Assembly (NCBI RefSeq): GCF_022669015.1
Contig: NZ_JAKKSL010000002.1
Coordinates: 558,001 to 622,000 of the forward strand
Source of the DNA: Colwellia maritima
GTDB taxonomy: Bacteria > Pseudomonadota > Gammaproteobacteria > Enterobacterales > Alteromonadaceae
Direction: 5' to 3'
Length of the DNA: 64,000 nucleotides
Shown: positions 28,508 to 36,653 of the stretch, piece after piece
Layout: every line of letters begins with the position of its first letter
Position numbering within the stretch: position 1 is the first letter of the stretch
Notes under the pieces: model-generated
What the model was told of the DNA's origin: nothing
Database searches by the model: none
The model's input: the letters and a program-made list of their open reading frames with translations, nothing else
Translations under genes and position numbers: made by a program

Positions 28508-28820
28508 CAAAAATCAATACGGTAGGTATAACAAATAAGAATAGGTGTCACGCAGCTGACACCTTATTCGGGTTTTGAACAAGCCAGAAGCCTGCTTTAT
28601 ATAGTAAATAGCGTGATTAGTTTTTAAGGAGGGTTGGCATTATCTATAGAATCTAATCAGGCTAATCTAATCAGGCCACCCATGATAAATCATGAAAATC
28701 CCGCTCGTAATTGATAAAAATGTACTAGTACCTCACCAAAAAGACTAAACTCTCTTAAAAATCGCGATTAAAAGTTGTAGTTTAGCAAGCATCTTAGCCA
28801 TATTAACTAACAAAACCTGT
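28508..28820. other. Intergenic region after trpS
   Basis: The region holds hairpin repeat copy 2 and, at 28669-28691, a 23-bp motif (AATCAGGCCACCCATGATA plus AATC) also found at 20374-20396 and, in 19-bp form, at 27233-27251. No gene is seen. Confidence 0.55.
28527..28580 (+). repeat. Post-stop hairpin repeat, copy 2
   Basis: TATAACAAATAAGAATAGGT starts 20 bp after the trpS stop; the stem arms are GAATAGGTGTCA and TGACACCTTATTC, closing with GGTTTTGAAC. The G-to-A and C-to-T changes in the two arms compensate each other relative to copy 1, so pairing is kept. Confidence 0.8.
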
Positions 28821-29066
28821 CTACAGTAACGTACCACGCTCAATATATGTACCTTGCTTATGGCTACTTTTCATTTTACTGTAAATGCCTAACATCCCTC
28901 GTTCAAGTGTCATTATTTCAGGGCTGTCACAAGAAAACAAATCCATTGTTTGCTCTAAACCATCCAATATTTTTACCATGTTTGGATGAAATAGCATATT
29001 AGAAGCATTACTTAATGCGCGAGAAGGACCTGTTTGTCCGCAGATTTCATTACACATCTGAGTCAT
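28821..29066 (-). CDS. Small hypothetical protein, second gene of an unrecognised operon
   Basis: I do not recognise this 81-residue protein. It has no signal peptide, three cysteines (two in MCNEICGQ near the start, one in LFSCDSPE) and ends basic. Its ATG overlaps the stop codon of the upstream 630-residue gene (ATGA), which implies translational coupling and a joint function. It is tempting to think of a partner or immunity role, but nothing in the sequence proves it. Confidence 0.6.
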   Translation of the reverse strand: MTQMCNEICGQTGPSRALSNASNMLFHPNMVKILDGLEQTMDLFSCDSPEIMTLERGMLGIYSKMKSSHKQGTYIERGTLL

Positions 29067-30955
29067 TTGGTGGGTATTTTGTAGTCACTATAAAGTGCGA
29101 CACTGTCAACATCTTGTACGGTGTTGCCAAAACCATCAACAATAGAATACGCTTTGGTGTCTGAACGAATACTCAACTCTGTGGTTGCTCGATTACAGTT
29201 TGGATACTTTTTATCAAACACATGCAAATAGTGCTCTGCAAAAAATGGAAATAGGCTGAGCTGTTGTTTGTTTGGTCTCTTTAAACCCATGGCATCCAAA
29301 AATGCATTAGTGACGGTTATATGGTCTTTATAACGCTCGACTAAAGCTGCAGAATACTTCTTATTTTGATTTATAAAGCCACCATAATTATTATTGTAAA
29401 TAGCAGTAATAAAAGAAGCGGCAGGAAAGTTACAAAATTCTTTTGTTAAACAAGTGTTGCTAAAGGCTTTTTTTCCTTCGTTAATAGCAAGGTCATTTTT
29501 ATCAGGAGTTAATTCTTTATATAGCGTGATCGCAGCTTGTTCATTATGCGTTATATATATTTGATTGGCTTTCAGGCTTTCTTCATACCCTAAACAAGTA
29601 TAATTACCTGGGCTTCCTGACCATTTAGGGCACACTTGGTCACTCCCTTTACCTCTTGTGAGTAATGTTAATACAGGAGCATTTAGGCGAGCAGATACCT
29701 CTTTGCTCGGCACAAAAAAAGCTTCTACAAACTCATCTTTATCACTAAATACTTCACCAGTTGCAGAGTTTTTGTATTTAGGCATCTGGTAAGCTTTTTG
29801 AGTCTCATTTTTCCAGTTAAATAAACGGGTTTCTTCATTAGGAGAGAACAAGTCGGGTTGCCCCAATTTACGGATGGCTTGGTTGTAGTCTCGTTTAGGT
29901 GGAATGTAATCAAGCCTACCCGGTTCAACAATGAAAATGGTTTGGCGTTTGGTAATAAAATATTTTCCGTCAATAGCCGGTTCGCTTTTTTTGACATATT
30001 TTTTAATAAGAGTAAGTACAGCATCGCTGCCCAATATTTTTGCTTGATTACAGGCATTCTCACCAATCACGTAGCTATCAAAATGGTAATTAAAAAACTC
30101 CCACTGCTCAGCCGACAACGATGCTGATTCTGCCGCGGTAAGTTTAGATTCTGTGTAAAGATTCATAGAAAAGCGTTTGAAACGCAGAAATTTATCTCCG
30201 TTTAAGTCGTAACTCGCTATATCTTCTACGTCCATACTTTGCAGAAGCGTACTTATTTCGTTGTAGTTTCTGTTACAGCTAACTGGGCGCAGTTTTTCGG
30301 GAATGAGTGCTTGCGAAGGTGTGCTTAAAACGAGTATTTCTACTTTGCTAGGTTTGCCAAGGTCATAGCTTTCGTGATTTTTTATGTAGCTCTGCATAAG
30401 TACAGACGGTGCAGAACGCTGAACTATCCCTGAAAATTCTTTTTCCTTAATACGTCTATTCTCATGCCTGTTAAGTAGTTGTATTTGAAAACCCTGCTCA
30501 GCATTCCCTACTAATGCGAGTTGCAAAAAAACACCGTTATAATATTTATGCATCCCCAAGCGTGTACAGGGTTTTTGTTGGCCAATAAGGTTTATGTCTA
30601 TAATAAAAACCAGTAAATCATTAGTCTTTTTAAAGACGCCTTTTGCTTTGTCTAAAAAACGCTGTCGATTCGGACCGCTTAAAACTCTGCCTTTTCGTAA
30701 AGAAAATACACAGCCTCGATCACCAACAATAAAAAAACCACCCAAATATACATCAGGCATTATTGCGCCCTTGTCTTCAAACCATAATGAATATTCGACA
30801 GGTTCTTTTTTCTTAAATTCAACAAAGCCAGAATAAACACCCATAGCCTGTATTTGTTTATCTATGCTAGTCGTGTCGGCGGCAAAGCTAGTGCCGCAAA
30901 ATAGATTGATGAATAATAAAAAAGAAAAGTTAAATAGTACTCGTATCTTATCCAT
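29063..30955 (-). CDS. Large secreted protein of unknown function
   Basis: This is about 630 residues. The start at 30955 is preceded by AGGAG with 7-base spacing and gives a clear signal peptide (MDKIRVLFNF...GTSFAADT, cleavage after SFA). The mature protein is mixed alpha/beta and basic, with an even scatter of cysteines (for example VCPKWSGSPGNYTCLGY, TCLTKEFCNF), suggesting disulfides in the periplasm or outside. The N-terminal third has DKGAIMPDVYLGGFFIVGD-like strands. I see no catalytic motif and no known domain. It is coupled to the 81-residue gene. The frame is intact, unlike many neighbours. Confidence 0.7.
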   Translation of the reverse strand: MDKIRVLFNFSFLLFINLFCGTSFAADTTSIDKQIQAMGVYSGFVEFKKKEPVEYSLWFEDKGAIMPDVYLGGFFIVGDRGCVFSLRKGRVLSGPNRQRFLDKAKGVFKKTNDLLVFIIDINLIGQQKPCTRLGMHKYYNGVFLQLALVGNAEQGFQIQLLNRHENRRIKEKEFSGIVQRSAPSVLMQSYIKNHESYDLGKPSKVEILVLSTPSQALIPEKLRPVSCNRNYNEISTLLQSMDVEDIASYDLNGDKFLRFKRFSMNLYTESKLTAAESASLSAEQWEFFNYHFDSYVIGENACNQAKILGSDAVLTLIKKYVKKSEPAIDGKYFITKRQTIFIVEPGRLDYIPPKRDYNQAIRKLGQPDLFSPNEETRLFNWKNETQKAYQMPKYKNSATGEVFSDKDEFVEAFFVPSKEVSARLNAPVLTLLTRGKGSDQVCPKWSGSPGNYTCLGYEESLKANQIYITHNEQAAITLYKELTPDKNDLAINEGKKAFSNTCLTKEFCNFPAASFITAIYNNNYGGFINQNKKYSAALVERYKDHITVTNAFLDAMGLKRPNKQQLSLFPFFAEHYLHVFDKKYPNCNRATTELSIRSDTKAYSIVDGFGNTVQDVDSVALYSDYKIPTK

Positions 30956-31353
30956 GAATTGACTCCTAGCTTTGAATTTCAAGCCCACTTATAAAATTAT
31001 AAATTACCAAATTTCATACTCTAACTTGTAACCTATAATGTGTCCAATTATTGAGCAGGTAGCGATCTGAACAAAGCATAATAGCCTTCATTGTTACATA
31101 ATATCTTTAGGATTAAATGCAGAGCAAACTCTCCATCAGTTCGCTGCCATTAGCAAGTTTAAAGTATGTACAGGATACTTAATATGACATTCACCCCAAT
31201 TAAAGTCTGGGATTAACAATCTACTAACCGTGGCCCTGAACTGCCGTTAACAAAATTTGGTCGTAAATAATTGCTTATCTGTCGAGCATTGATTGATTTA
31301 ACCATGAAAATATAGGCAAACTATGTAAAATTTTAATAAATAAAAATTATCTA
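30956..31353. other. Divergent intergenic region before the DUF885 gene
   Basis: About 400 bp separate two divergent genes. It should contain both promoters. I see no ORF of note and no repeat. Confidence 0.5.
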
Positions 31354-33207
31354 ATGATGTTAAAAAAATCCCTACTTGTTATTGCTATATCAAGCGCCTT
31401 GTTAAGTGCTTGTACTGAAAAACAAACCACACCCACATCTAACATTGGCAATGCCATTTCACAAGAAAAAAGCACCAATGTAGTCATGTCAGAGTCTGAA
31501 AAGGCCAACAAACTATTTGACGCGATATTTGACGCAGGTGTTGACCGCAACCCGGTAAGACAAACATATCTTGGTATTAAAAAAGACTACGATAAATGGA
31601 ATGATTTATCAGAAGAAAATGCCGCCAAAGAATTATCTTTTGCAAAATCAGACTTAGCAAAAATTAAAGCATTAGATAGCAGTAAGTTAGATGCTCAAAC
31701 ATTAATAAGCTATCAACTCTATATACAAAAGTTAGAAAACAAAATAAGTGATCATAAGTGGCGTTTTCATAATTACCCTGTAAATCAAATGTTCGGCACA
31801 CATTCACAAGTTCCTGCTTTTTTAATAAACCAACATTCAATTAGTAACCTAAAAGAAGCACAAGACTATATATCACGTGTAAATGGGGCTAAAAAGCTGA
31901 TGGAGCAATTGGTTACTCAACTTAAATTAAGAGAAGACCTTGGCATAATCGCCCCTAAATTTGTTTTTGAACACGTTATTCGTGATTCTAAAAATATATT
32001 AGTTGGTGCACCATTTGATGAAGGTAAAGACAGCACCATTTTGGCTGACTTTACCAAGAAAATTAATAAAATAGATCTTTCAGAGAACGATAAATTAACA
32101 CTTTCTAATGAGATTAAAACCGCATTAACCAACGAATTAAAACCTGGGTATGAGCAGTTAATTAGTTATTTAACAGAACTTGAAACTAAAGCAGACAATC
32201 GCGATGGCGCATGGAAATTCCCTGAAGGAGAAGCGTTTTTCAATAATGCGTTAAAACGCACAACAACAACAGATCTTACCGCGGATGAAATTCATAACAT
32301 AGGGTTAAGTGAAGTTGAACGCATTCATAACGAAATGCGTTTGATCATGAAAAAAGTGGGCTTCGAAGGTGATTTAGCTGAATTTTTTGTGTTCATGAGA
32401 ACCGATAAGCAATTCTATTACAGCGCAGATGAAGCGGGACGTAAACAATATTTAGATGAGGCCGTTGCCTTAATTGACGATATGAAAGGGCGGTTGGATA
32501 GCTTATTTTTAATGAAACCCAAAGCTGAGGTATATGTTAAAGCTGTTGAAGCTTTTCGTGAAAAGTCGGCGGGCAAAGCTTTTTATCAAAGACCGACTCC
32601 TGACGGGTCTCGCCCAGGTGTTTATTATGCCAACCTTTACGATATGGAAGCCATGCCTTCCTATCAAATGGCAGCTTTAGCTTACCATGAAGGAATTCCT
32701 GGGCATCATATGCAATTTGCAATTAATCAAGAATTAACGGGCATTCCCAAGTTCCGAAAATTTGGCGGTTATACTGCTCATACCGAAGGTTGGGGCTTAT
32801 ATTCAGAAATGATTCCTAAAGAAATTGGCCTATACCAAGACCCTTATTCTGATTTTGGCCGTTTAGCGATGGAATTGTGGCGCGCATGTAGATTAGTTGT
32901 TGATACAGGTATTCATACAAAAAAATGGACTAGAGAACAAGGCATAGCATATTACGCAACCAATACCTCTAATGCTAAATCTGACACAGTTAAAATGGTT
33001 GAGCGACATATAGTAATGCCATCGCAAGCAACAGCTTATAAAATTGGTATGCTAAAAATTATTGAACTACGCGAAAATGCCAAAGTAGCTTTAGGTGATA
33101 AATTTGATATCCGTGAATTTCATGATGTTGTGTTGCGAAACGGTCCAGTACCTTTAAACATATTAACTCAACTAGTGGATGAATACATAAAAGCAAAACA
33201 AGCGTAA
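31354..33207 (+). CDS. DUF885 family zinc-peptidase-like lipoprotein
   Basis: This 617-residue lipoprotein begins with a signal peptide and lipobox LLSAC (about Cys20). Its body is the mostly helical DUF885 domain with the thermolysin-like motif YHEGIPGHHMQFA and a downstream EGWGLYSEMI, which together supply the two His and the Glu of a zinc site. DUF885 proteins are common, often multiple, in Alteromonadales and are believed to be peptidases; substrate unknown. A strong terminator follows. The frame is intact. Confidence 0.9.
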   Translation: MMLKKSLLVIAISSALLSACTEKQTTPTSNIGNAISQEKSTNVVMSESEKANKLFDAIFDAGVDRNPVRQTYLGIKKDYDKWNDLSEENAAKELSFAKSDLAKIKALDSSKLDAQTLISYQLYIQKLENKISDHKWRFHNYPVNQMFGTHSQVPAFLINQHSISNLKEAQDYISRVNGAKKLMEQLVTQLKLREDLGIIAPKFVFEHVIRDSKNILVGAPFDEGKDSTILADFTKKINKIDLSENDKLTLSNEIKTALTNELKPGYEQLISYLTELETKADNRDGAWKFPEGEAFFNNALKRTTTTDLTADEIHNIGLSEVERIHNEMRLIMKKVGFEGDLAEFFVFMRTDKQFYYSADEAGRKQYLDEAVALIDDMKGRLDSLFLMKPKAEVYVKAVEAFREKSAGKAFYQRPTPDGSRPGVYYANLYDMEAMPSYQMAALAYHEGIPGHHMQFAINQELTGIPKFRKFGGYTAHTEGWGLYSEMIPKEIGLYQDPYSDFGRLAMELWRACRLVVDTGIHTKKWTREQGIAYYATNTSNAKSDTVKMVERHIVMPSQATAYKIGMLKIIELRENAKVALGDKFDIREFHDVVLRNGPVPLNILTQLVDEYIKAKQA

Positions 33208-33216
33208 ATTCAAATG

Positions 33217-33266
33217 AGCCCAATTAAGTCCTTTGATTCCAATTTATTTTCACTTAATTGGGCTTT
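33217..33266 (+). terminator. Rho-independent terminator after the DUF885 gene
   Basis: The stem AGCCCAATTAAGT / ACTTAATTGGGCT is 13 bp, perfect, with a 22-base loop, followed by a short T tract. Confidence 0.75.
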
Positions 33267-33377
33267 GTAATAGAGCATCGATTGATGTTTTGAGTAACAT
33301 AGCTCAACACTCTATTTAGAATTAAGCGTTAACCTATGTGATGCCAGACCAATCAAAGCAAATGCAAAAATGAGTAA

Positions 33378-33674
33378 ATGGCTGAAGTAATATGGACGTC
33401 ACCGCTTGATGATTTAGATGATTTAGCGGAATACATTGCTTTAAGTAATACTCAAGCGGCTAAACTATTGACGCAAAAAGTTTTTGATAAAATCTCCGGG
33501 TTAGAAAGCCACCCCGAATCAGGAAAAAGACCACGAGAGTTAATTAACTTAAATTATCGTGAGCTTAACGTTAATCCATGTCGTATTTTCTATAAAGTGG
33601 ACAGTGACAAGGTTTATATTTTACATGTCATGCGGCAAGAACGAGAACTTCTTATATTTCTTCTACAGAGTTAA
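33378..33674 (+). CDS. ParE/RelE-family toxin
   Basis: This is a 98-residue RelE/ParE-superfamily protein: VIWTSPLDDLDDLAEYIAL at the N-terminus, then HPESGKRPRELINLNYREL and the C-terminal VMRQERELL. ParE toxins poison DNA gyrase, RelE types cut mRNA; the RE.N..CRIFYKV region does not settle which. No antitoxin ORF precedes it: the 110 bp upstream hold only a 10-codon reading frame (MPDQSKQMQK) that stops 4 bp before. It is either orphaned or its antitoxin is lost. Hairpin repeat copy 3 follows within 5 bp. Confidence 0.85.
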   Translation: MAEVIWTSPLDDLDDLAEYIALSNTQAAKLLTQKVFDKISGLESHPESGKRPRELINLNYRELNVNPCRIFYKVDSDKVYILHVMRQERELLIFLLQS

Positions 33675-33678
33675 ATAC

Positions 33679-33730
33679 GGCTAACAAATAAGAATAGGTG
33701 TTGCGCAGCCAAGACATTATTCGGGTGTAG
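33679..33730 (+). repeat. Post-stop hairpin repeat, copy 3
   Basis: GGCTAACAAATAAGAATAGG starts 4 bp after the parE stop. The stem is weaker than in the other copies (GGTGTTG versus CAAGACA), and it closes with CGGGTGTAG. Confidence 0.7.
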
Positions 33731-33798
33731 ATATTTAGGTTGGATGTCCTATGATTCTATGTTTTATGATTCTATACTCAATAACGCTCTTTTTGTGG

Positions 33799-34336
33799 TT
33801 AGCAACCGCTAGTATCCATCGTCACAGTTGCCGCTGTTGTTGCATCAAGCGCATGGGTGTAAACAACTTGGCAGGTACCGGCTGTCTCTGGTGAATACCC
33901 TGACATGGTGAATGTTACTGTTAGCTCAGGACGAGAAAACTCCATCCCCCATTCACTATCTGTATCATGGGTATTTTCAATGGTATCTAAGTTCATCCAA
34001 AGAGATAGTTTATTATTACCGTTAGGCTGATTAGAGAAAGCGTTATTTGCGTTGTATTCACTTATATGTAAACGAGGATAACCATATCGAATTGGTACCG
34101 CTTCGTCATTGATAATGACAGAACTTTCTTGTTTATCTTCTTCGCCATGGATTAGTGCTTTGTCATGAACCAGAATAATACCAAGCACTTAGTGCACCTT
34201 TTAATCTTGCCATTTCTGCTGTTCTGGCTTCAGAAGAAAGGCTTAAAAATTTAGGTACCGCAGTAACAGTCAATATACCTAAGATTACAATAACAATAAC
34301 GAGTTCAATTAAAGTAAAACCTTGGTTTTGTTTCAT
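33799..34336 (-). CDS. Type IV pilin-like protein, MshA type (one-base frameshift)
   Basis: The start at 34336 gives [20 protein letters not shown], a class III pilin leader with the G/F cleavage site and Glu5. The N-terminal helix is followed by [22 protein letters not shown], as in MSHA pilins. That frame stops at 34168, and the rest continues in another frame from about 34188; removing one base at 34186-34191 joins them. The C-terminus has a Cys pair (GTCQVVY and DTSGC) as in a pilin disulfide loop. About 178 residues. No pilus assembly genes are near, so it is an orphan. Confidence 0.85.
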
Positions 34337-34779
34337 TATATTTTCCGTTCAAAAGGCTAAGCAAAACAATCATAGCAGTAATAGTAATAATAGTAATTAA
34401 ATAACCAATTGCAAAACAAAATGTCGATTTTGAACATAATATGAAGCGGAAATGAATAGTCGTAGGTCCTAAGAGATTTATTGCGATGATATGCACCATA
34501 AAAAATTAAACAGTTTAGTTTATACTTCGTATCACTATTGTATTTCACGTTGTGTTAGATGCGCCCATTTATGTGGTGAAGACAAGGTGTTATGAAAAAG
34601 CTTTGAGCACAGAAAACAAAGGGTCGAAGAGAAAATAATTATTTATAAAAACAAAGGATTCATTTGAATGACTGCTCAAAGTCAGTTAATGTTTTTATTG
34701 TTAACTAAAACGAATAAAACGAGTCATTTTACGGACTCGTTAAGCACTGAATATAAATACCACTAATGAGGAATAATTT
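34337..34779. other. Intergenic region with simple-sequence tract and hairpin
   Basis: This 443-bp region is AT-rich. 34373-34398 is an imperfect AGTAAT-type microsatellite in the pilin promoter. 34709-34740 holds an AACGAGTC/GACTCGTT hairpin. A short reading frame on the minus strand overlaps the microsatellite and is not a credible gene. Confidence 0.5.
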
Positions 34780-35067
34780 ATGTCAAATGAAGGCTATCAC
34801 GAACCAATAGACGAACTTTCTAATGAAACCAGAGATATGCATAGAGCAATCACTTCGCTAATGGAGGAGCTAGAGGCAGTGGATTGGTACAATCAAAGAG
34901 TAGACGCATGTAAAGATGAGGAGTTAAAAGCAATACTTGCTCATAACCGAGATGAAGAAAAAGAGCATGCTGCCATGGTGCTTGAATGGATTAGAAGAAA
35001 AGATCCAATGTTTGATAAAGAACTTAAAGATTACTTATTCACAGAAAAACCAATAGCTCATAAATAG
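34780..35067 (+). CDS. Encapsulated-ferritin-like protein (EncFtn), lacking a loading peptide
   Basis: This 95-residue two-helix protein closely follows EncFtn of Rhodospirillum: HEPIDELSNETRDMHRAI, then MEELEAVDWYNQRVDA and AILAHNRDEEKEHAAMVLEW. The ferroxidase positions known from that family map to Glu30, Trp36, Glu60 and His63 here. EncFtn oxidises Fe(II) inside encapsulin nanocompartments. Family members are about 120-140 residues and end in an encapsulin-targeting peptide; here the protein stops after LFTEKPIAHK. No encapsulin gene is in the window. A TGAGGAA ribosome site precedes it, and hairpin repeat copy 4 starts 6 bp after its stop. Confidence 0.85.
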   Translation: MSNEGYHEPIDELSNETRDMHRAITSLMEELEAVDWYNQRVDACKDEELKAILAHNRDEEKEHAAMVLEWIRRKDPMFDKELKDYLFTEKPIAHK

Positions 35068-35072
35068 TTATG

Positions 35073-35122
35073 GAAACAAATAAGAATAGGTGTCGCGCGT
35101 CGACACCTTATTCGGGTTAGAT
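35073..35122 (+). repeat. Post-stop hairpin repeat, copy 4
   Basis: GAAACAAATAAGAATAGG is followed by a GTGTCGCGCGTCGACAC stem and closes with GGGTTAGAT. Similarity to copy 1 continues to about 35193 (AATAGTGATT... ACTTGAGCGCAAG... ACGAAGTTAAG). Confidence 0.8.
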
Positions 35123-35227
35123 AAGGCCTAAGCCGTCAATAGTGATTTACTTTTGAGTAGACTATCAATGACTTGAGCGCAAGGTGTACGAAGTTAAGTC
35201 GATTTCCCTGATATAACGATAACACAC

Positions 35228-35839
35228 CTATTTTTTTGACTTTAATTTAATAAAAAAAAGATAAACCATAGTAAAAAACAATCCTCCTATTGCACCCCAT
35301 AAATGAGCGTCAACAGCGACATTGGCTTCAATTAAATTACTTACATCTTTGCCGGCACCATAAATCTGCTCGTGGGCGATTTTTAACCAAACGCCCAGAA
35401 ATAATAAATACCCTGTTTTATCTTTCGACATAATATCCATAATCGCGCCATAAACAAATATACCATGCAAAACCCCTGATAATCCCACATATTGAATTAA
35501 GGATGGCGAGCTATAAAAAACACCCACACTAGTACTTAAACAGCAAAATAAAAATAATGCAGAATAGTTTTTGATGGTATAAAAGCGACCATGTAAGGCC
35601 CATAACATTATTAATGCAGTTAAATTTAGTAATAAGTGATAACCATTGGTATGTAATAAATGACCAGTTAAAAGCCGCCAGAGCTCACCTTGAATAATCA
35701 AGTTTCTTTGGTAAAAAAAGGCTTGTGCAATTGAGTTACCAATAAAATACTCCCAAACAAATGCAAGAATAGATAATAAGGCAATCACCAACACAATTGC
35801 TGAATGTTTTGAAGCAAGAGGGAAAGAACTTAATTTCAT
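35228..35839 (-). CDS. Rhombosortase (rhomboid-family membrane protease)
   Basis: This 203-residue protein has six or more membrane helices and a compact rhomboid core. The serine motif is GLSGVLHG and the catalytic His is in VDAHLWGAIGG; LTGHLLHTNGYHLLLN is the helix-2 region. This short form matches rhombosortases, which process GlyGly-CTERM surface proteins for sorting at the outer membrane. No GlyGly-CTERM protein is encoded in the window; the CTERM protein at 38.7 kb is of the PEP-CTERM class and would need an exosortase. It is divergent from the DTW-domain gene. Confidence 0.85.
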   Translation of the reverse strand: MKLSSFPLASKHSAIVLVIALLSILAFVWEYFIGNSIAQAFFYQRNLIIQGELWRLLTGHLLHTNGYHLLLNLTALIMLWALHGRFYTIKNYSALFLFCCLSTSVGVFYSSPSLIQYVGLSGVLHGIFVYGAIMDIMSKDKTGYLLFLGVWLKIAHEQIYGAGKDVSNLIEANVAVDAHLWGAIGGLFFTMVYLFFIKLKSKK

Positions 35840-35925
35840 TTATGTTTGTACTTTAGGCTGAACTCGTTAAGGGTTGAGTATACAATGTCGTCTTATTAAT
35901 TTTAATACCTTGGTGCTTTTCTTCT

Positions 35926-36594
35926 ATGGCTAGAGATTTATGTTTACAATGCCAACGACCAATTGTAGCGTGTATTTGTGCTTTTATTGTAAAAACTTAT
36001 AATAAAATCCCCGTGTTGGTGTTACAACATCCTAATGAAGTCTTACAAAGTAAAGGAACTGTTGCAATATTACAGCGTTCTCTCAATGATTGTCATGTAT
36101 TGATAGGTGAAAACTTTACTGATAATGGCGAGCTAAATGATATGTTGGCAATGTACCAACCAATACTCCTCTATCCTGGCGAACAGGCAACAGAATTAAC
36201 GATGGCTTGTAATGAAGAGGTGACTGAGTTCACGCATAATGCGTTTAAGCATAATAACACAAAACCCTGCTTACTTATTATTGATGGAACGTGGAAAAAA
36301 GCTTATCGCATGTTTATGCTGTCAAAAAACTTACATAACTTAAAGCAAGTTTGTTTACCTACTGTTTTTGCTGATAACGGCCAATATTTAATACGAAAAG
36401 TTAATAAAAAAAATGCATTATCAAGTTTAGAAGCAACTTGTTATGCTTTAGCCTTGCTTGAAGGTGAATTGCGAACATCAATTTTTGATTTGGCAATTAA
36501 TGAAAACAGCCAAAAAATTGATTGTGGGCAATATCAGCCACTTTTGAATAAGTTTTCACAATTTAATCAATTTCAGTTATCGTTTAGAGAATAA
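35926..36594 (+). CDS. DTW-domain tRNA-uridine aminocarboxypropyltransferase
   Basis: This is a 222-residue DTW (SPOUT-like) enzyme. The N-terminus has the zinc-type motif CLQCQRPIVACIC, then LQHPNE, and the DTW motif occurs as IDGTWKKAYRMF. TapT/TuaA-type enzymes form acp3U in tRNA (position 47). The N-terminal Cys cluster and LxxxEATCYALALLE block fit. 59 bp precede ggt on the same strand. Confidence 0.85.
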   Translation: MARDLCLQCQRPIVACICAFIVKTYNKIPVLVLQHPNEVLQSKGTVAILQRSLNDCHVLIGENFTDNGELNDMLAMYQPILLYPGEQATELTMACNEEVTEFTHNAFKHNNTKPCLLIIDGTWKKAYRMFMLSKNLHNLKQVCLPTVFADNGQYLIRKVNKKNALSSLEATCYALALLEGELRTSIFDLAINENSQKIDCGQYQPLLNKFSQFNQFQLSFRE

Positions 36595-36653
36595 TTATTT
36601 CATCAATAATATAGCCATTTTCCTATTTCAATTTAAATAATAAGTGCACTTTA

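Noticed and set aside
34357..34548. Minus-strand ORFs over the AGTAAT microsatellite
   Set aside because: Low-complexity translation (runs of Tyr and Ile) upstream of the pilin gene; not credible as a protein.
26093..35122. The four hairpin repeats as a CRISPR array
   Set aside because: Copies are thousands of bases apart, with genes and no spacers between them. No cas genes are present.
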